NCBI GenBank assembly: GCA_964649085.1 | Contig: CAZYPN010000012.1 | Span: 92,449-156,448 of the forward strand | Direction: 5' to 3' | Length of the DNA stretch: 64,000 nucleotides | Source of the DNA: JADMJV01 sp964649085 | Lineage (GTDB): Bacteria; Vulcanimicrobiota; Xenobia; Xenobiales; JADMJV01 | In this document: one piece after another, positions 43,931 through 53,061 of the stretch | Layout: every line of letters starts with the position of its first letter | How positions within the stretch are numbered: the stretch's first letter is position 1 | Made by a program: the position numbers and the translations under genes | The notes under the pieces: generated by a model | Database searches by the model: none | What the model was told of the DNA's origin: nothing | What the model saw: only the letters and a program-made list of their open reading frames with translations

Positions 43931-45364
43931 TGTGGTCAGGGCGGTCAAGGCGGTTGCCAGCAGGTACAACGCCAATAGCAGATTGCCGCTCAGCCATCCG
44001 AGATGGAGCATACTGAGCACGGCATTGAGCATCAGCCAGCCGAAGACCAGCACCCCCACCCATTCACCGCGTTGGCGCGCAGCCGTCTGTCGGTTGCTGG
44101 CATAGCTACAGGCCAGACCGGAAGCAGCCCCGGCCAGCGGCGCTACCAGCACCAGTGGCAGGTAGTCCAGAGCCACGTGACCAAAGGTCAGTTGACAGAC
44201 CAGCAGCACCATCAAGTTGTCGGCTATTCTCGGCACGCAGCCGACCTGTAGCCAGCCAGAGACGAACTCTTCGGTGCGCAATTGAGTGTTCTGCAAGGGC
44301 TCCATCGACTTCGCTTCGATTTCACCGGCAATGGCAGTGCAACAGCGCCCACCTGCCAGCGCAAAAGAGATCAACAGGTTGATCAGGATGAACCAGCAGC
44401 TCAAGCCCCGGGCATCGTAGTCGTTCGTTTGACCGTACAATTGCGTGCCCAGCACCAGCATGAGCGTTCCCATCGGAAAGAAATAGAGCCAGGCACCCAG
44501 TGCCTGGAAGGGCAAGCGACGGGCTTCGCGGCGAAGCTCGCGCACCACGATGGGATTTTGCGACCAGAGAAACAGGTATCGGTTGCGGAAGTTGGCCCAG
44601 CGTCGACCGAGTTGCTTCGCGCGCAATCGAACTTGGGGGAGCCTCTCGATGCCCAAGATGGCGAACGTGCGACACAGGGTGCGCCCCAGCATGATATAAC
44701 CTGCCACACCCAGCAGCGCCGCCACCGGGGATCGGGCCATCGCGCCCCCCAACGAAAGCAACATGAAGAAGAGGACCAGCAAGGTGGTGAGCGTGTTCAG
44801 GGTGGTTTCGCCCACAAGGCCGACCGCAGTGGAGCGCATCTGAGCCTGAATGATCACCTGCTGCTGGGCCAGGTAGGCGGTGCTCCAGGTCAAGAGCAGC
44901 GACAGGGGCATCCAGCCTACCGCTGCCATCAGGATGCTAGGGGCGGCGTCGGGACACAACAACAACCAGAGGCCGGCGAAAACGGGTGTCCATTTCAGCG
45001 TCTGGCGCAGGGATTGTCGGGCCGAGTGAAGGGCCACCTGGTCAACCATTTCACCGGCCCGCAGCAGCGTGCCCAGGATTTCCGGATAGCAGCGACCGGC
45101 CTGGAAATTGTCGTGCAGGCTGGCATCCTTCACCACCTGGCGCAAAGCCGGTCCAAGCAGGGCTACCGGGGTGGCGCAGAAGAGCAAGGCCCTGGCCACT
45201 CCGCGCAGCAACTCAATCGTGAGTGGGGCACCCGCCACGCCGATGAGGGCTACCACAAGCAGCCAGGCTAAACCCGCCACTGCCAGAATGAGGGGCACCA
45301 TGCGGTCAGGGCCTTCCCGGGCTGCTCGTCGCTCCAGCAGGTAGGTCAGTGGTGCGTGGCTCAT
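43895..45364 (-). CDS. ABC-2-type transporter permease-like membrane protein
   Basis: This 489-residue protein has about 12 hydrophobic segments and no nucleotide-binding motifs. The internal NPIVVRELRREARR is characteristic of ABC-2 export permeases, which often have a duplicated arrangement with such a motif before each half. No ATPase partner gene adjoins it, so the partner must be elsewhere if this is an exporter subunit. The start ATG 45364 is divergent from and close to the histidine kinase gene. Confidence 0.65.
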   Translation of the reverse strand: MSHAPLTYLLERRAAREGPDRMVPLILAVAGLAWLLVVALIGVAGAPLTIELLRGVARALLFCATPVALLGPALRQVVKDASLHDNFQAGRCYPEILGTLLRAGEMVDQVALHSARQSLRQTLKWTPVFAGLWLLLCPDAAPSILMAAVGWMPLSLLLTWSTAYLAQQQVIIQAQMRSTAVGLVGETTLNTLTTLLVLFFMLLSLGGAMARSPVAALLGVAGYIMLGRTLCRTFAILGIERLPQVRLRAKQLGRRWANFRNRYLFLWSQNPIVVRELRREARRLPFQALGAWLYFFPMGTLMLVLGTQLYGQTNDYDARGLSCWFILINLLISFALAGGRCCTAIAGEIEAKSMEPLQNTQLRTEEFVSGWLQVGCVPRIADNLMVLLVCQLTFGHVALDYLPLVLVAPLAGAASGLACSYASNRQTAARQRGEWVGVLVFGWLMLNAVLSMLHLGWLSGNLLLALYLLATALTALTTLWGKIDVASSR

Positions 45365-45422
45365 GAGGAGAGATTATTCCCTTTCCGGCGGGATCCTGGT
45401 CGGGACCTGGAAAGAGGCTCGC

Positions 45423-47120
45423 GTGCAGCAATTCCGGATCTATCTGTGGCCCCTGGTTCTGTGGCTGATCGGACTGGCATTGTCCTATCACGCCGCTGTG
45501 TTGGAGTATGAACGAACCGATCTCAGTCATCGCAACGCCATCCGAACCGATTTGGAGCCCCTGCGCGCGGCGCTGGGCAGGGAGCTGTTTGGCGCGGTGT
45601 ATCTCACCGAAGGGTTGGGCGGTCTGGTGGCGGTCGAGGGAGGGCTCGTCCCCGACAAGCTCAGCTTGTTAGCCGCCGAGTTGTTTCGGCGTTCCGACTT
45701 GCTGCGCAATGTGGCCATCGCTCCCAACAATGTGGTGGGTTTCGTCTATCCTCTCAAAGGCAATGAGCAGGCCCTGGGTCTTGATTATTCCAGGAGGCCC
45801 GACCAGTGGCCCAGTGTGGCGCGCATGATGAAGGAACAGCGCCTGGTTGTGGCCGGTCCCGTGGCACTGGTGCAGGGAGGCACTGGAGTGATCGGTCGCG
45901 CTCCCATCTACCTCGTAGACCGCCACGGGAAGAGAAGCTATTTTGGGCTCACCTCGACGGTAATCGATCTGGAACGTTTACTGGAGCGTACCGGCTGGAT
46001 TGCTGCTGCCCGGCGCCTGGACGTTGCCTTTCGGGGGATAGACGGCGCGGGCGCCAAGGGAGCGGTATTCTGGGGTTCCTCGGAAGTCTGGCAGCGCGAC
46101 CCGGTTACGCTCAGTCTGGCGGTTCCGGGCGGCACCTGGCAAATCGCCGCAAGTCCCAAGCGGGGCTGGGCCCGATTTTCCTGGCACCGTTCTCGGGCCT
46201 TCCTGGGGGGCGCGGTCGCTTCGCTGTTGCTCAGCGCACTGGTGCTTGGGCTACTGCGCACCGCCGATCTTCGCAAACGCGAGATCGAGAGGCGGCATCG
46301 GGTTGAATTGGAACTGCGGGGGGCTCGTGACTTACTCGAACAACGAGTTCGCGAACGGACCCACCAGCTCGAGGTGGCTCGTGACGCTGCCGAGTCTGCC
46401 GATCGGCTCAAGTCGGCTTTTCTTGCCACCATGTCCCATGAGTTGCGCACACCGTTAAATTCTATCATCGGCTTCTCGGGCGTGCTGCTGCAGAACCTGG
46501 CCGGACCGATCAATGACGAGCAGCGCAAGCAGTTGATGATGGTGAGAGGAAGCGCCGATCACTTGCTGGCCCTGATCAATGACGTGCTCGATTTGTCCAA
46601 GATCGAGGCCGGCAGGATGCGGCTGCAGTATGAAAGTTTCGACGTCAACGCCAGCCTGCAAAAGATCGCGGCTACGCTGGGGCCGCAAATGACCAGGAAG
46701 GGCCTGGATTTTGAGCTGAGGGTTGAATCCGGCGTGGCCGAACTGTACAGCGATCGGCGTCGATTTGAGCAAATTCTGATGAATTTGCTGGCCAATGCCG
46801 TCAAGTTTACCGAACGGGGAAGAATTGAGGTGCGGGCCCGAAGCCAGGAGGGCCGGCTCTGGGTCGAGGTCAGTGATACCGGCATCGGCATTGCCGAGTC
46901 CGACCTGGCCAGGCTCTTCAAGCCTTTCTCCCAGGTCGACATCGGGCTGGACCGCCGCCACGAGGGCACCGGGCTGGGGCTGCTGATCTGCAAGCGTCTG
47001 GTGGAGATGCTGGGCGGAGACATCGGCGTGCGCAGTCTGGCGGGACAGGGCAGTTGCTTCTTTTTTTGGCTTCCGTCAGTGGCGTCGCCGATTGCGAAAG
47101 AAGCGCACGAACAGGTCTAG
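45423..47120 (+). CDS. Membrane sensor histidine kinase with CHASE sensory domain
   Basis: This protein has about 565 residues from GTG 45423, which has AGAGG 6 nt upstream. A longer in-frame ATG at 45363 overlaps the start codon of the divergent gene. TM1 (IYLWPLVLWLIGLALSYHAAV) and TM2 (AFLGGAVASLLLSALVLGLLRTA) enclose a periplasmic CHASE domain of about 190 residues (NVAIAPNNVVGFVYPLKGNEQALGLDY). A coiled coil, HisKA (FLATMSHELRTPLNSIIGFS, His phospho-acceptor) and HATPase_c (NLLANAVKFTERG, DTGIGIAESDLARLF, GTGLGLLICKRL) follow. No response regulator is adjacent, so it is an orphan kinase. Its last 45 bp overlap the convergent gene. Confidence 0.9.
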   Translation: MQQFRIYLWPLVLWLIGLALSYHAAVLEYERTDLSHRNAIRTDLEPLRAALGRELFGAVYLTEGLGGLVAVEGGLVPDKLSLLAAELFRRSDLLRNVAIAPNNVVGFVYPLKGNEQALGLDYSRRPDQWPSVARMMKEQRLVVAGPVALVQGGTGVIGRAPIYLVDRHGKRSYFGLTSTVIDLERLLERTGWIAAARRLDVAFRGIDGAGAKGAVFWGSSEVWQRDPVTLSLAVPGGTWQIAASPKRGWARFSWHRSRAFLGGAVASLLLSALVLGLLRTADLRKREIERRHRVELELRGARDLLEQRVRERTHQLEVARDAAESADRLKSAFLATMSHELRTPLNSIIGFSGVLLQNLAGPINDEQRKQLMMVRGSADHLLALINDVLDLSKIEAGRMRLQYESFDVNASLQKIAATLGPQMTRKGLDFELRVESGVAELYSDRRRFEQILMNLLANAVKFTERGRIEVRARSQEGRLWVEVSDTGIGIAESDLARLFKPFSQVDIGLDRRHEGTGLGLLICKRLVEMLGGDIGVRSLAGQGSCFFFWLPSVASPIAKEAHEQV

Positions 47121-49019
47121 CTGACTGGGGCGGGCCTCTTTCAGGGCCTTCTTCACCGCGTCGATGCGGGTTTCAACTGCGGTGATGCGGGCTCGCGCCG
47201 AGGGGTCGAGGGTCTTGCGCAGACGGGTCAGGTGCTCCAGAGCCTCGTCAAGGTAGCTGGTGGGGGCCTGTTCCTGCTGTTCCAGCCAGGCTTCGGTCAT
47301 TCTCAGGGCGCCGTCTTGCTGGCCCAGGGCCAGGTGGATGTGGATCTGAGCATCGAGAATTTCCAACAGGGTGCTGCGGTCTTCCTCGGGTATGGCCGTT
47401 TGTCGCTCCAACTGTCCCTTCCAGCCCGAGAGGGCCTGGTTGAGGTATACCTGGGCCTCATACCAGTCGTTGCTCAGGGGGGTCGACTTTTGTCGCAGGT
47501 GGCGGATCATCGCGATGCCCACCAGGGCTCGGCGTAGCGCCAGTGAGCGGCGGCCGCCCTTGCCGTCTCCGCTACGGGATTGTTGAGCCTGCTCGACCTC
47601 CAGCAACCAGCGATGACAGAACAGCACCAGGTTCCAGCGTCCTTGCTGGCGGAACTGCTCGGCCTGATCGTCGAGCAACTTGAGAACCCGCTCGGAACCA
47701 TCCTCCAGGGTTTGTTCCTCAACGGCCAGGCGACACATCAACACCATTTCCTGCCGATTGAGCGGGCCCTCGGGTTGCTCTGCCTTGGGAAGCCAGCGTG
47801 GCTCGTCGAGAGGCGCCTCCGACCAGACCCGCTCGGCCTGTTCGCCCAGGTGGCGGCCGCCGGTTTGATCTTTCATCAGCAGGCTGATCAGGGCGAATCG
47901 GTAGAGAAACGCGGCTCGCTGCCAGTCGTTCAGGAAGTGGCTGTTGTGCCACTTCTCGCGAGTGACGGAACTGGGCCCGATCTTGCGCAGTACCCAGCGA
48001 CAGATTTGGTAGGCACCGGTGTAGTCCTGAGCTCGCAGTCGAACGCTGATAAAGGCCTCCAGGTAGGGCACCAGGCCGGCCGGAGAATTATCCAGATCGC
48101 GGATCATCAGGCGAAAGAAGCTGTCCAGGTCGCGCTCCAGCCATTCGCGCATGCGAATGACCGATTGGGTGTGCACCAGTCGCTCGCCCGAGAGGTCCAG
48201 GCGCAGGTCGGGGGCGGTCAATACAATGAACAGCCGGGGTAGACCCATAGGCACGTGGTGGCTGTAGGTGACCCCGTCGAGCACCATGGCCAACCCGTGG
48301 TGTTCTTCATGAACCCCGATATACACCGAGGCAACATAGGGTGAGCGCACCACCTGGGGCAGATAATCATTCGCCGCCCGAGCAATGGGAAAGCGAAATT
48401 TGGGCGACTCGTCGGTACCCCGAAACATGCTGTGAAAAATGCAGTTGATAGGCTCCATACGGGGAACTTTCTGGCCCAAATACTCGATGTCAACGGGACT
48501 GAAGGCGCAGCGCTCGCTCAGCATGGTAAATTGATCGGGTCCCAGGGGCGCCAGGCTTTTGGCAGGCTTGCTGGGAGGCAGCAGTACGAGCTGGCCGTCT
48601 TCGTAGTGCAATTCTCCATCGAAGCGGGGGGTGAGCTCAGCGTCGAGCACGAGCGAACCTTTGCCAAAGGGCAAATGAGCCGCTTCAAAGCGCACCCGAA
48701 GGGCGTTCCACAGGCAGTAGGCCAGGGCTTGCTCACGCGGGCGTTGCTGGCCCCACAGGGTGCTCCAGCGCGTGAATTCGGGCCAATCTCCGTCGTGACG
48801 TAACACCAGACGGCTTCCGTCCCATCGAATCTCGGTGCATTCGGCTTCGCACAGATTGGCAAAGCGCACCCAGTGCAGCAAAAACAGGTCGGGATTGTTG
48901 CTTTGAAAGCGCAGCAGGATGTCTCGGGCGCGAGCATCGTCCACCGTGAAGTGCCCCCGAGACTGCCACTCGGCTTCGGAAGCGTAGTCCTCGAGTATCT
49001 TCTCCAGCAGGCTCGCCAC
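47076..49019 (-). CDS. Unknown protein, paralogue of the large protein at 18973-21540
   Basis: This is a 647-residue protein; GTG 49019 has AAGGAAG upstream. The N-terminal 120 residues (RGHFTVDDARARDILLRF; FANLCEAECTEIRWDGSRL; VLRHDGDWPEF) resemble the layout of Hsp90-like GHKL ATPases, with an N-box-like helix and a DG loop, but in degenerate form. Residues 170-310 match the second conserved block of the paralogue (VDIEYLGQKVP ... AMVLDGVTYSHHVPMGLPRLFIVLTAPDLRLDLSGE). The C-terminal 300 residues are TPR-like helices with Trp/Leu/Arg. No TM segment. Cytoplasmic chaperone-like or regulatory ATPase is a hypothesis only. Confidence 0.72.
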   Translation of the reverse strand: MASLLEKILEDYASEAEWQSRGHFTVDDARARDILLRFQSNNPDLFLLHWVRFANLCEAECTEIRWDGSRLVLRHDGDWPEFTRWSTLWGQQRPREQALAYCLWNALRVRFEAAHLPFGKGSLVLDAELTPRFDGELHYEDGQLVLLPPSKPAKSLAPLGPDQFTMLSERCAFSPVDIEYLGQKVPRMEPINCIFHSMFRGTDESPKFRFPIARAANDYLPQVVRSPYVASVYIGVHEEHHGLAMVLDGVTYSHHVPMGLPRLFIVLTAPDLRLDLSGERLVHTQSVIRMREWLERDLDSFFRLMIRDLDNSPAGLVPYLEAFISVRLRAQDYTGAYQICRWVLRKIGPSSVTREKWHNSHFLNDWQRAAFLYRFALISLLMKDQTGGRHLGEQAERVWSEAPLDEPRWLPKAEQPEGPLNRQEMVLMCRLAVEEQTLEDGSERVLKLLDDQAEQFRQQGRWNLVLFCHRWLLEVEQAQQSRSGDGKGGRRSLALRRALVGIAMIRHLRQKSTPLSNDWYEAQVYLNQALSGWKGQLERQTAIPEEDRSTLLEILDAQIHIHLALGQQDGALRMTEAWLEQQEQAPTSYLDEALEHLTRLRKTLDPSARARITAVETRIDAVKKALKEARPSQLDLFVRFFRNRRRH

Positions 49020-49066
49020 AGGCGGTCTTCCTTCCTGGGTCCCTGGCGTGCAACCTTGTTTTTGGG

Positions 49067-49095
49067 TTGACAGTAAAATATTTTAATGCTATCCA
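49067..49095 (+). promoter_or_regulatory. Predicted sigma70-type promoter
   Basis: TTGACA (49067-49072), 17 nt of AT-rich DNA and TATCCA (49090-49095) form a consensus -35 and a fair -10 on the plus strand. It would drive the small zinc-ribbon gene at 49262 with a leader of about 160 nt that holds no clear structure. The region 49020-49261 shows no other gene. Confidence 0.5.
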
Positions 49096-49261
49096 TAACA
49101 TTGCCCCGGGTGAATCTCGGGCTACATTCTGGAGAGAACCGGGTATGTGTGAAAAATCGCAGCGGCTCTTGCGCCGAGCTTCGGCCATCGCAAGGCTTCA
49201 TTATCTTAGAATGGTGGGCGTTCCCTGTCTCTGCCTGCAACACGGCAAGGAGTCGATCTCG

Positions 49262-49396
49262 ATGATGTTCCGAAATCAGGGACCCCTGTGTCGATGTTGT
49301 GGTAAGCCCATGGATCGGCAGGCCTGGCTGCGCAGCGTGATCGGACCCTGCGCTCCTGAGATCGTAGATTTGCTTCGTGAGGCTGAACTCCGCTAG
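49262..49396 (+). CDS. Small zinc-ribbon-like protein
   Basis: This is a 44-residue peptide, MMFRNQGPLCRCCGKPMDRQ and on, with CxCC plus one further Cys that could bind zinc. ATG 49262 has AAGGAG with 9 nt spacing, a strong ribosome site. A longer frame from 49067 overlaps the promoter and is unlikely. Many bacteria have such short anonymous Cys-rich proteins; no function is suggested. Confidence 0.55.
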   Translation: MMFRNQGPLCRCCGKPMDRQAWLRSVIGPCAPEIVDLLREAELR

Positions 49397-49507
49397 GAGC
49401 GCGGCGGCTTCTACACAGTTCTTGTCCTGGCTAAGTTCGTAAAGCGGGACTGTAGGCCTCGAGCGTTTAACTCCTCCTCCCATTATATTTTTGGAGGGGA
49501 CCTGGGA

Positions 49508-50845
49508 ATGACACCAACACCCGAGCAAATCCGCTCGAACTTCGCCGATATCAAGCCGGCCCTAAGCCTCGAGCACGCGGTCACGGAGGCCAATCGATGC
49601 CTCTACTGCTATAACCCGCCCTGCCAGACCGCCTGCCCCACGGCCATCGATATTCCCGAGTTCATCCGACGCATCGGCTCGGGCAACCTGGTGGGTTCGG
49701 CCCAGACCATTCTGGAGAGTAACATTCTGGGGGCCTCCTGTGCACGGGTTTGTCCCACCGAGGTGCTGTGCGAGGGGTCTTGCGTTTACCACGACCTGCA
49801 CATGGCCCCCATCGACATCGGTCGGCTCCAGCGCTTCGCCACCGATCACGTGATGTACAACCACATCGAGGTCTTCAAAGCGCCCGAGAAAAAGGTGGGC
49901 AAAGTGGCCTGTGTGGGCGGTGGTCCGGCCTCGCTGGCCTGCGCCGCCGAGCTGGGCCTGCTGGGCATCCAGGCGGTGGTTATCGACGAGAAGTCGGAGC
50001 TTGGGGGGCTCAATCGCTGGGGCATCGCGCCCTACAAGCTGACCGACCAGGAAGCCATCGACGAGGTTCAATACATCCAGAAGATGACCGGCTTTGAGTC
50101 GAAGCTCAACACGCGGGTGGGCCGCGACCTGAGCTTTGCCGACCTCGAGAAAGAGTACGACGCCATCTTCCTGGGCATCGGCCTGGGCGGCAGCCACCGC
50201 CTGGAAATCGCCGGCGAGGAGAAGTCCGGGGTGGTGGGCGCCACCGAGTTCATCGAGGAGCTGCGTTCCAAGCCCCTGCACGAGACCCGCGTTCCTCGCA
50301 GAGTGGTTGTGGTAGGCGCGGGCAACACCGCCATCGACGCGGCCACCGAGGCGGCCCGTCTGGGCGCCGAAGAGGTGACCATCGTCTACCGGCGCGGCAA
50401 AGACGAGATGCCCGCCTACGAGTTCGAATATGAGCTGGCTCTGAAGGACACGGTGCGTTTTCGCTGGCTGACCCAACCGGTCGAAGTGCTGGGCGACGGC
50501 AAGGTGACCGGCTTGAAGTGCCAACAGATGGCTCTGGGAGAGCCGGACGCTTCGGGGCGCGCCCGCCCGGTGCCGGTCGAGGGCGCCTTCTTCGAAATTC
50601 CGGTGGACATGGTCATCAAGGCCACCGGCCAGGAGAAGCAGACCAGCTTGCTTTCCAGCATCGAGGGCCTGACCTTGAACAAGGGCCTGGTGGTGGTGGA
50701 CTCCGACTATCGCACCACCCACCCCCGCTACTTTGCCGGCGGCGACTGCATCAACGGAGGCAAAGAGGTGGTCAACGCGGTGGCCCACGGCAAGAAAGCT
50801 GCCCAGGCTATCGCCCAGATGATCAAGGCAAGGGAGAACGCGTAA
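49508..50845 (+). CDS. preT: NAD-dependent dihydropyrimidine dehydrogenase subunit PreT
   Basis: This is a 445-residue flavoprotein. N-terminal [4Fe-4S]-binding Cys clusters (CLYCYNPPCQTACP; CARVCPTEVLCEGSC) are followed by an FAD-binding GGGPASLACAAELG and an NAD-binding GAGNTAIDAATEAARLG. In E. coli PreT and PreA form the NADH-dependent enzyme that reduces uracil and thymine to dihydro forms. A strong GGAGG lies about 10 nt before the ATG, and preA follows after 1 nt. No hydantoinase or beta-ureidopropionase gene is next to it, so the later steps, if any, are encoded elsewhere. Confidence 0.92.
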   Translation: MTPTPEQIRSNFADIKPALSLEHAVTEANRCLYCYNPPCQTACPTAIDIPEFIRRIGSGNLVGSAQTILESNILGASCARVCPTEVLCEGSCVYHDLHMAPIDIGRLQRFATDHVMYNHIEVFKAPEKKVGKVACVGGGPASLACAAELGLLGIQAVVIDEKSELGGLNRWGIAPYKLTDQEAIDEVQYIQKMTGFESKLNTRVGRDLSFADLEKEYDAIFLGIGLGGSHRLEIAGEEKSGVVGATEFIEELRSKPLHETRVPRRVVVVGAGNTAIDAATEAARLGAEEVTIVYRRGKDEMPAYEFEYELALKDTVRFRWLTQPVEVLGDGKVTGLKCQQMALGEPDASGRARPVPVEGAFFEIPVDMVIKATGQEKQTSLLSSIEGLTLNKGLVVVDSDYRTTHPRYFAGGDCINGGKEVVNAVAHGKKAAQAIAQMIKARENA

Positions 50846-50846
50846 C

Positions 50847-52124
50847 ATGGCCGACCTCAGCATTAACTTTGCAGGAATCAAGTCTCCCAACCCCTTCTGG
50901 TTGGCTTCGGCCCCGCCCACCAACTCCGGTTACCAGATCCAGCGCGCCTTCGAGGCCGGTTGGGGAGGGGCCGTGTGGAAAACCCTGGGTGGCCCCATCG
51001 TCAACGTCAACTCTCGATACGGCGCTCTGTCCTATCGCGGCCACCGGGTGATGGGCCTGAACAACATCGAGCTGATCACCGACCGCCCCATCGAGGACAA
51101 CCTTCGCGAGGTGACCGAGGTCAAAAAGAACTGGCCCGACCGCGCGGTGATTGTGTCGCTGATGGTGGAGTCGAACCAGCAGGCCTGGCACGACATCGTC
51201 AAGCGCACCCAGGACGCGGGCGCCGACGGCATCGAGCTGAACTTTGGCTGTCCCCACGGCATGTCCGAGCGCGGCATGGGCTCGGCGGTGGGACAGGTTC
51301 CCGAGTACTGCCAGCAGATCACTCATTGGGTGATGGAGGCGGCCAAGATTCCCGTGATCGTCAAGTTGACCCCCAATGTCGGCAACATCGTGCCGCCCGG
51401 CATGGCGGCTCAGGCCGGGGGAGCCAACGCGGTCTCGCTGATCAACACCATCAACTCGGTGACCGGCGTGAATCTGGATACGCTGGTGCCCAACCCCAAC
51501 GTGCACGGCCGCTCGGCCCACGGTGGCTACTGTGGCCCGGCGGTGCGGCCCATCGCCCTGAACATGGTGGGGAGCCTGGCCCACGAGAAAGACTTCAAGC
51601 TGCCCATTTCTGGCATCGGCGGCATCGAGACCTGGCGCGACGCTGCCGAGTTCATCCTGATGGGCGCTTCTTCGGTGCAGGTGTGCACGGCGGCCATGAA
51701 ACACGGCTTCCGCATTGTCACCGACATGATCACCGGCCTGTCCAACTGGATGGACGAGAAGGGCTTCAAGACCATTGAGGACTTCGTGGGCCTGTCTTCC
51801 AGCCGGCTATCGGACTGGGGCGATCTCGACCTCAACTATCGTATTATCGCCAACATCAACCCCGATAAGTGCATCGGCTGTCAGGTGTGCTATATCGCCT
51901 GCGAAGACGGCGCCCACCAGGCCATCGCCCTTTCGGGCAACGGCTCGCGCATACCCAAGATCAAGGAAGAGGCCTGCGTGGGCTGCAACCTGTGCAGCCT
52001 GGTCTGCCCCGTGGAAGGCTGCATCACGATGGTGCGTCAGGAACAGGGACTGCCGGTCAAGTCTCACAACGACTACCTGCGAGCCGGCGAGGTTCCCAAG
52101 GGGAACTACCCACTGATGCACTGA
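50847..52124 (+). CDS. preA: NAD-dependent dihydropyrimidine dehydrogenase subunit PreA
   Basis: This is a 425-residue protein: an FMN-binding TIM barrel of the dihydroorotate dehydrogenase type (NFGCPHGMSERGMG carries the catalytic Cys region; PISGIGGIETWRDAAEFILMGASSVQVCTA binds FMN phosphate), then a C-terminal ferredoxin domain with two [4Fe-4S] motifs (CIGCQVCYIAC and CVGCNLCSLVCPVEGC). It completes the PreTA complex. Codon use matches neighbours, so it looks native. Confidence 0.94.
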   Translation: MADLSINFAGIKSPNPFWLASAPPTNSGYQIQRAFEAGWGGAVWKTLGGPIVNVNSRYGALSYRGHRVMGLNNIELITDRPIEDNLREVTEVKKNWPDRAVIVSLMVESNQQAWHDIVKRTQDAGADGIELNFGCPHGMSERGMGSAVGQVPEYCQQITHWVMEAAKIPVIVKLTPNVGNIVPPGMAAQAGGANAVSLINTINSVTGVNLDTLVPNPNVHGRSAHGGYCGPAVRPIALNMVGSLAHEKDFKLPISGIGGIETWRDAAEFILMGASSVQVCTAAMKHGFRIVTDMITGLSNWMDEKGFKTIEDFVGLSSSRLSDWGDLDLNYRIIANINPDKCIGCQVCYIACEDGAHQAIALSGNGSRIPKIKEEACVGCNLCSLVCPVEGCITMVRQEQGLPVKSHNDYLRAGEVPKGNYPLMH

Positions 52125-52126
52125 CT

Positions 52127-52345
52127 CGCTCGGGAGAGAAGATTCGATCGCCGGTCACGGTCGTTGTAAGCCCGCTCGGGTCCGTCGAGCACGTTGAACA
52201 GCAGGGAAAAGTCGTCGCTGGGGTGCCAGTTGATCTGTCACCCCAGCGAAAGGCTGCGATTGGTGTCTTGAAAATTGTCGGCCCCCAGCACCACCAGAGT
52301 CGGGGTGGGCTCGGGAGCCGGTGGTTGGGCCAGCGCCGCGCTACT
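52127..52345 (-). pseudogene. Remnant of an outer-membrane beta-barrel (porin) gene
   Basis: Minus-strand conceptual translation reads LAQPPAPEPTPTL (signal-peptide end and Pro-rich linker), then GADNFQDTNRSLSLG, a TGA, then QINWHPSDDFSLLFNV followed by LDGPERAYNDRD. The latter looks like a strand pair of BBP2-type outer-membrane barrels. Only about 70 codons remain of a protein that should have several hundred, with no start codon in place. It lies just after kdpE on the same strand. In some bacteria a porin gene accompanies kdp clusters, so this is probably a deleted cluster member. The rest of the 52125-52359 gap shows no gene. Confidence 0.55.
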
Positions 52346-52359
52346 TAGTCAGGCGCTCT

Positions 52360-53061
52360 TCACGCGCCCGCCTCGTGCACCACGAAGCGATACCCCACTC
52401 CGGGTTCGGTGAGCAGGATTTGGGGTCGGGCCGGGTTGCTTTCGATCTTCTTGCGAATGTTGCTGATGTTGACCCGCAAGGTGTGCAGATCCTGCAATCC
52501 GTGACCCCAGACCTCGCGCATCAACTTCTGATGCATCATCACCCTTCCGGCGTGGCGAGCCAGCACCCTCAGGATGTCGTATTCGGTGGGAGTCAGGGTG
52601 ACCGGCTCGCCCTTCAGGGTGATGCTGCGCGAGGCCAGGTCGATGAGCAGGTCGCCGCTGCGAATTTGGGGTTCATCGCTGCCCTGCTGGCTGCGCCGCA
52701 GGTGGGCCCGCAGCCGAGCCAGCAGCTCCGAGAGGCCAAAGGGCTTGGTCAGATAGTCGTCGGCCCCGGCGTCCAGCGCCGCCACCTTGTCGGGTTCGCC
52801 CTCCAGTACCGAGAGAACCACAATAGGGGTGTGGCACCATTCGCGCAGAATGCGCGTCACCTCGATGCCGCTGAGGTCGGGCAGTCCCACGTCCAGCAAG
52901 ATGATGTCGGGTCGAAAACGAGCCACGCCTTCCAGGGCCTCGGCGCCGCTGGCGGCCTCCTCCACTTCATAACCCCGGGCCGCCAGGCTGGTTCTTAGAA
53001 ATCGTCGCACCGCCGGTTCGTCGTCGACGATGAAGGCTCGAAATTTGTTGCTATCGCTCAT
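52360..53061 (-). CDS. kdpE: KdpE response regulator
   Basis: This 233-residue OmpR/PhoB-type regulator has a receiver domain (FIVDDEPAVRRFL; phospho-acceptor Asp in IILLDVGLPDLSGIEV; Lys in DYLTKPF) and a winged-helix DNA-binding domain (LTPTEYDILRVLARHAGRVMMHQKLMREVWG; LRVNISNIRKKIE). It overlaps kdpD by 4 bp. In the family it activates kdpFABC when K+ is limiting. OmpR/PhoB-type regulators bind direct repeats in 11-nt phase, which is what is seen upstream of kup, the kdp operon and the 62544 gene. Confidence 0.94.
   Translation of the reverse strand: MSDSNKFRAFIVDDEPAVRRFLRTSLAARGYEVEEAASGAEALEGVARFRPDIILLDVGLPDLSGIEVTRILREWCHTPIVVLSVLEGEPDKVAALDAGADDYLTKPFGLSELLARLRAHLRRSQQGSDEPQIRSGDLLIDLASRSITLKGEPVTLTPTEYDILRVLARHAGRVMMHQKLMREVWGHGLQDLHTLRVNISNIRKKIESNPARPQILLTEPGVGYRFVVHEAGA

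Noticed and set aside
52230..52250. In-frame TGA in the porin remnant considered as a second selenocysteine codon.
   Set aside because: Barrel strands do not need Sec, the gene is already deleted at both ends and no SECIS-like hairpin is seen.
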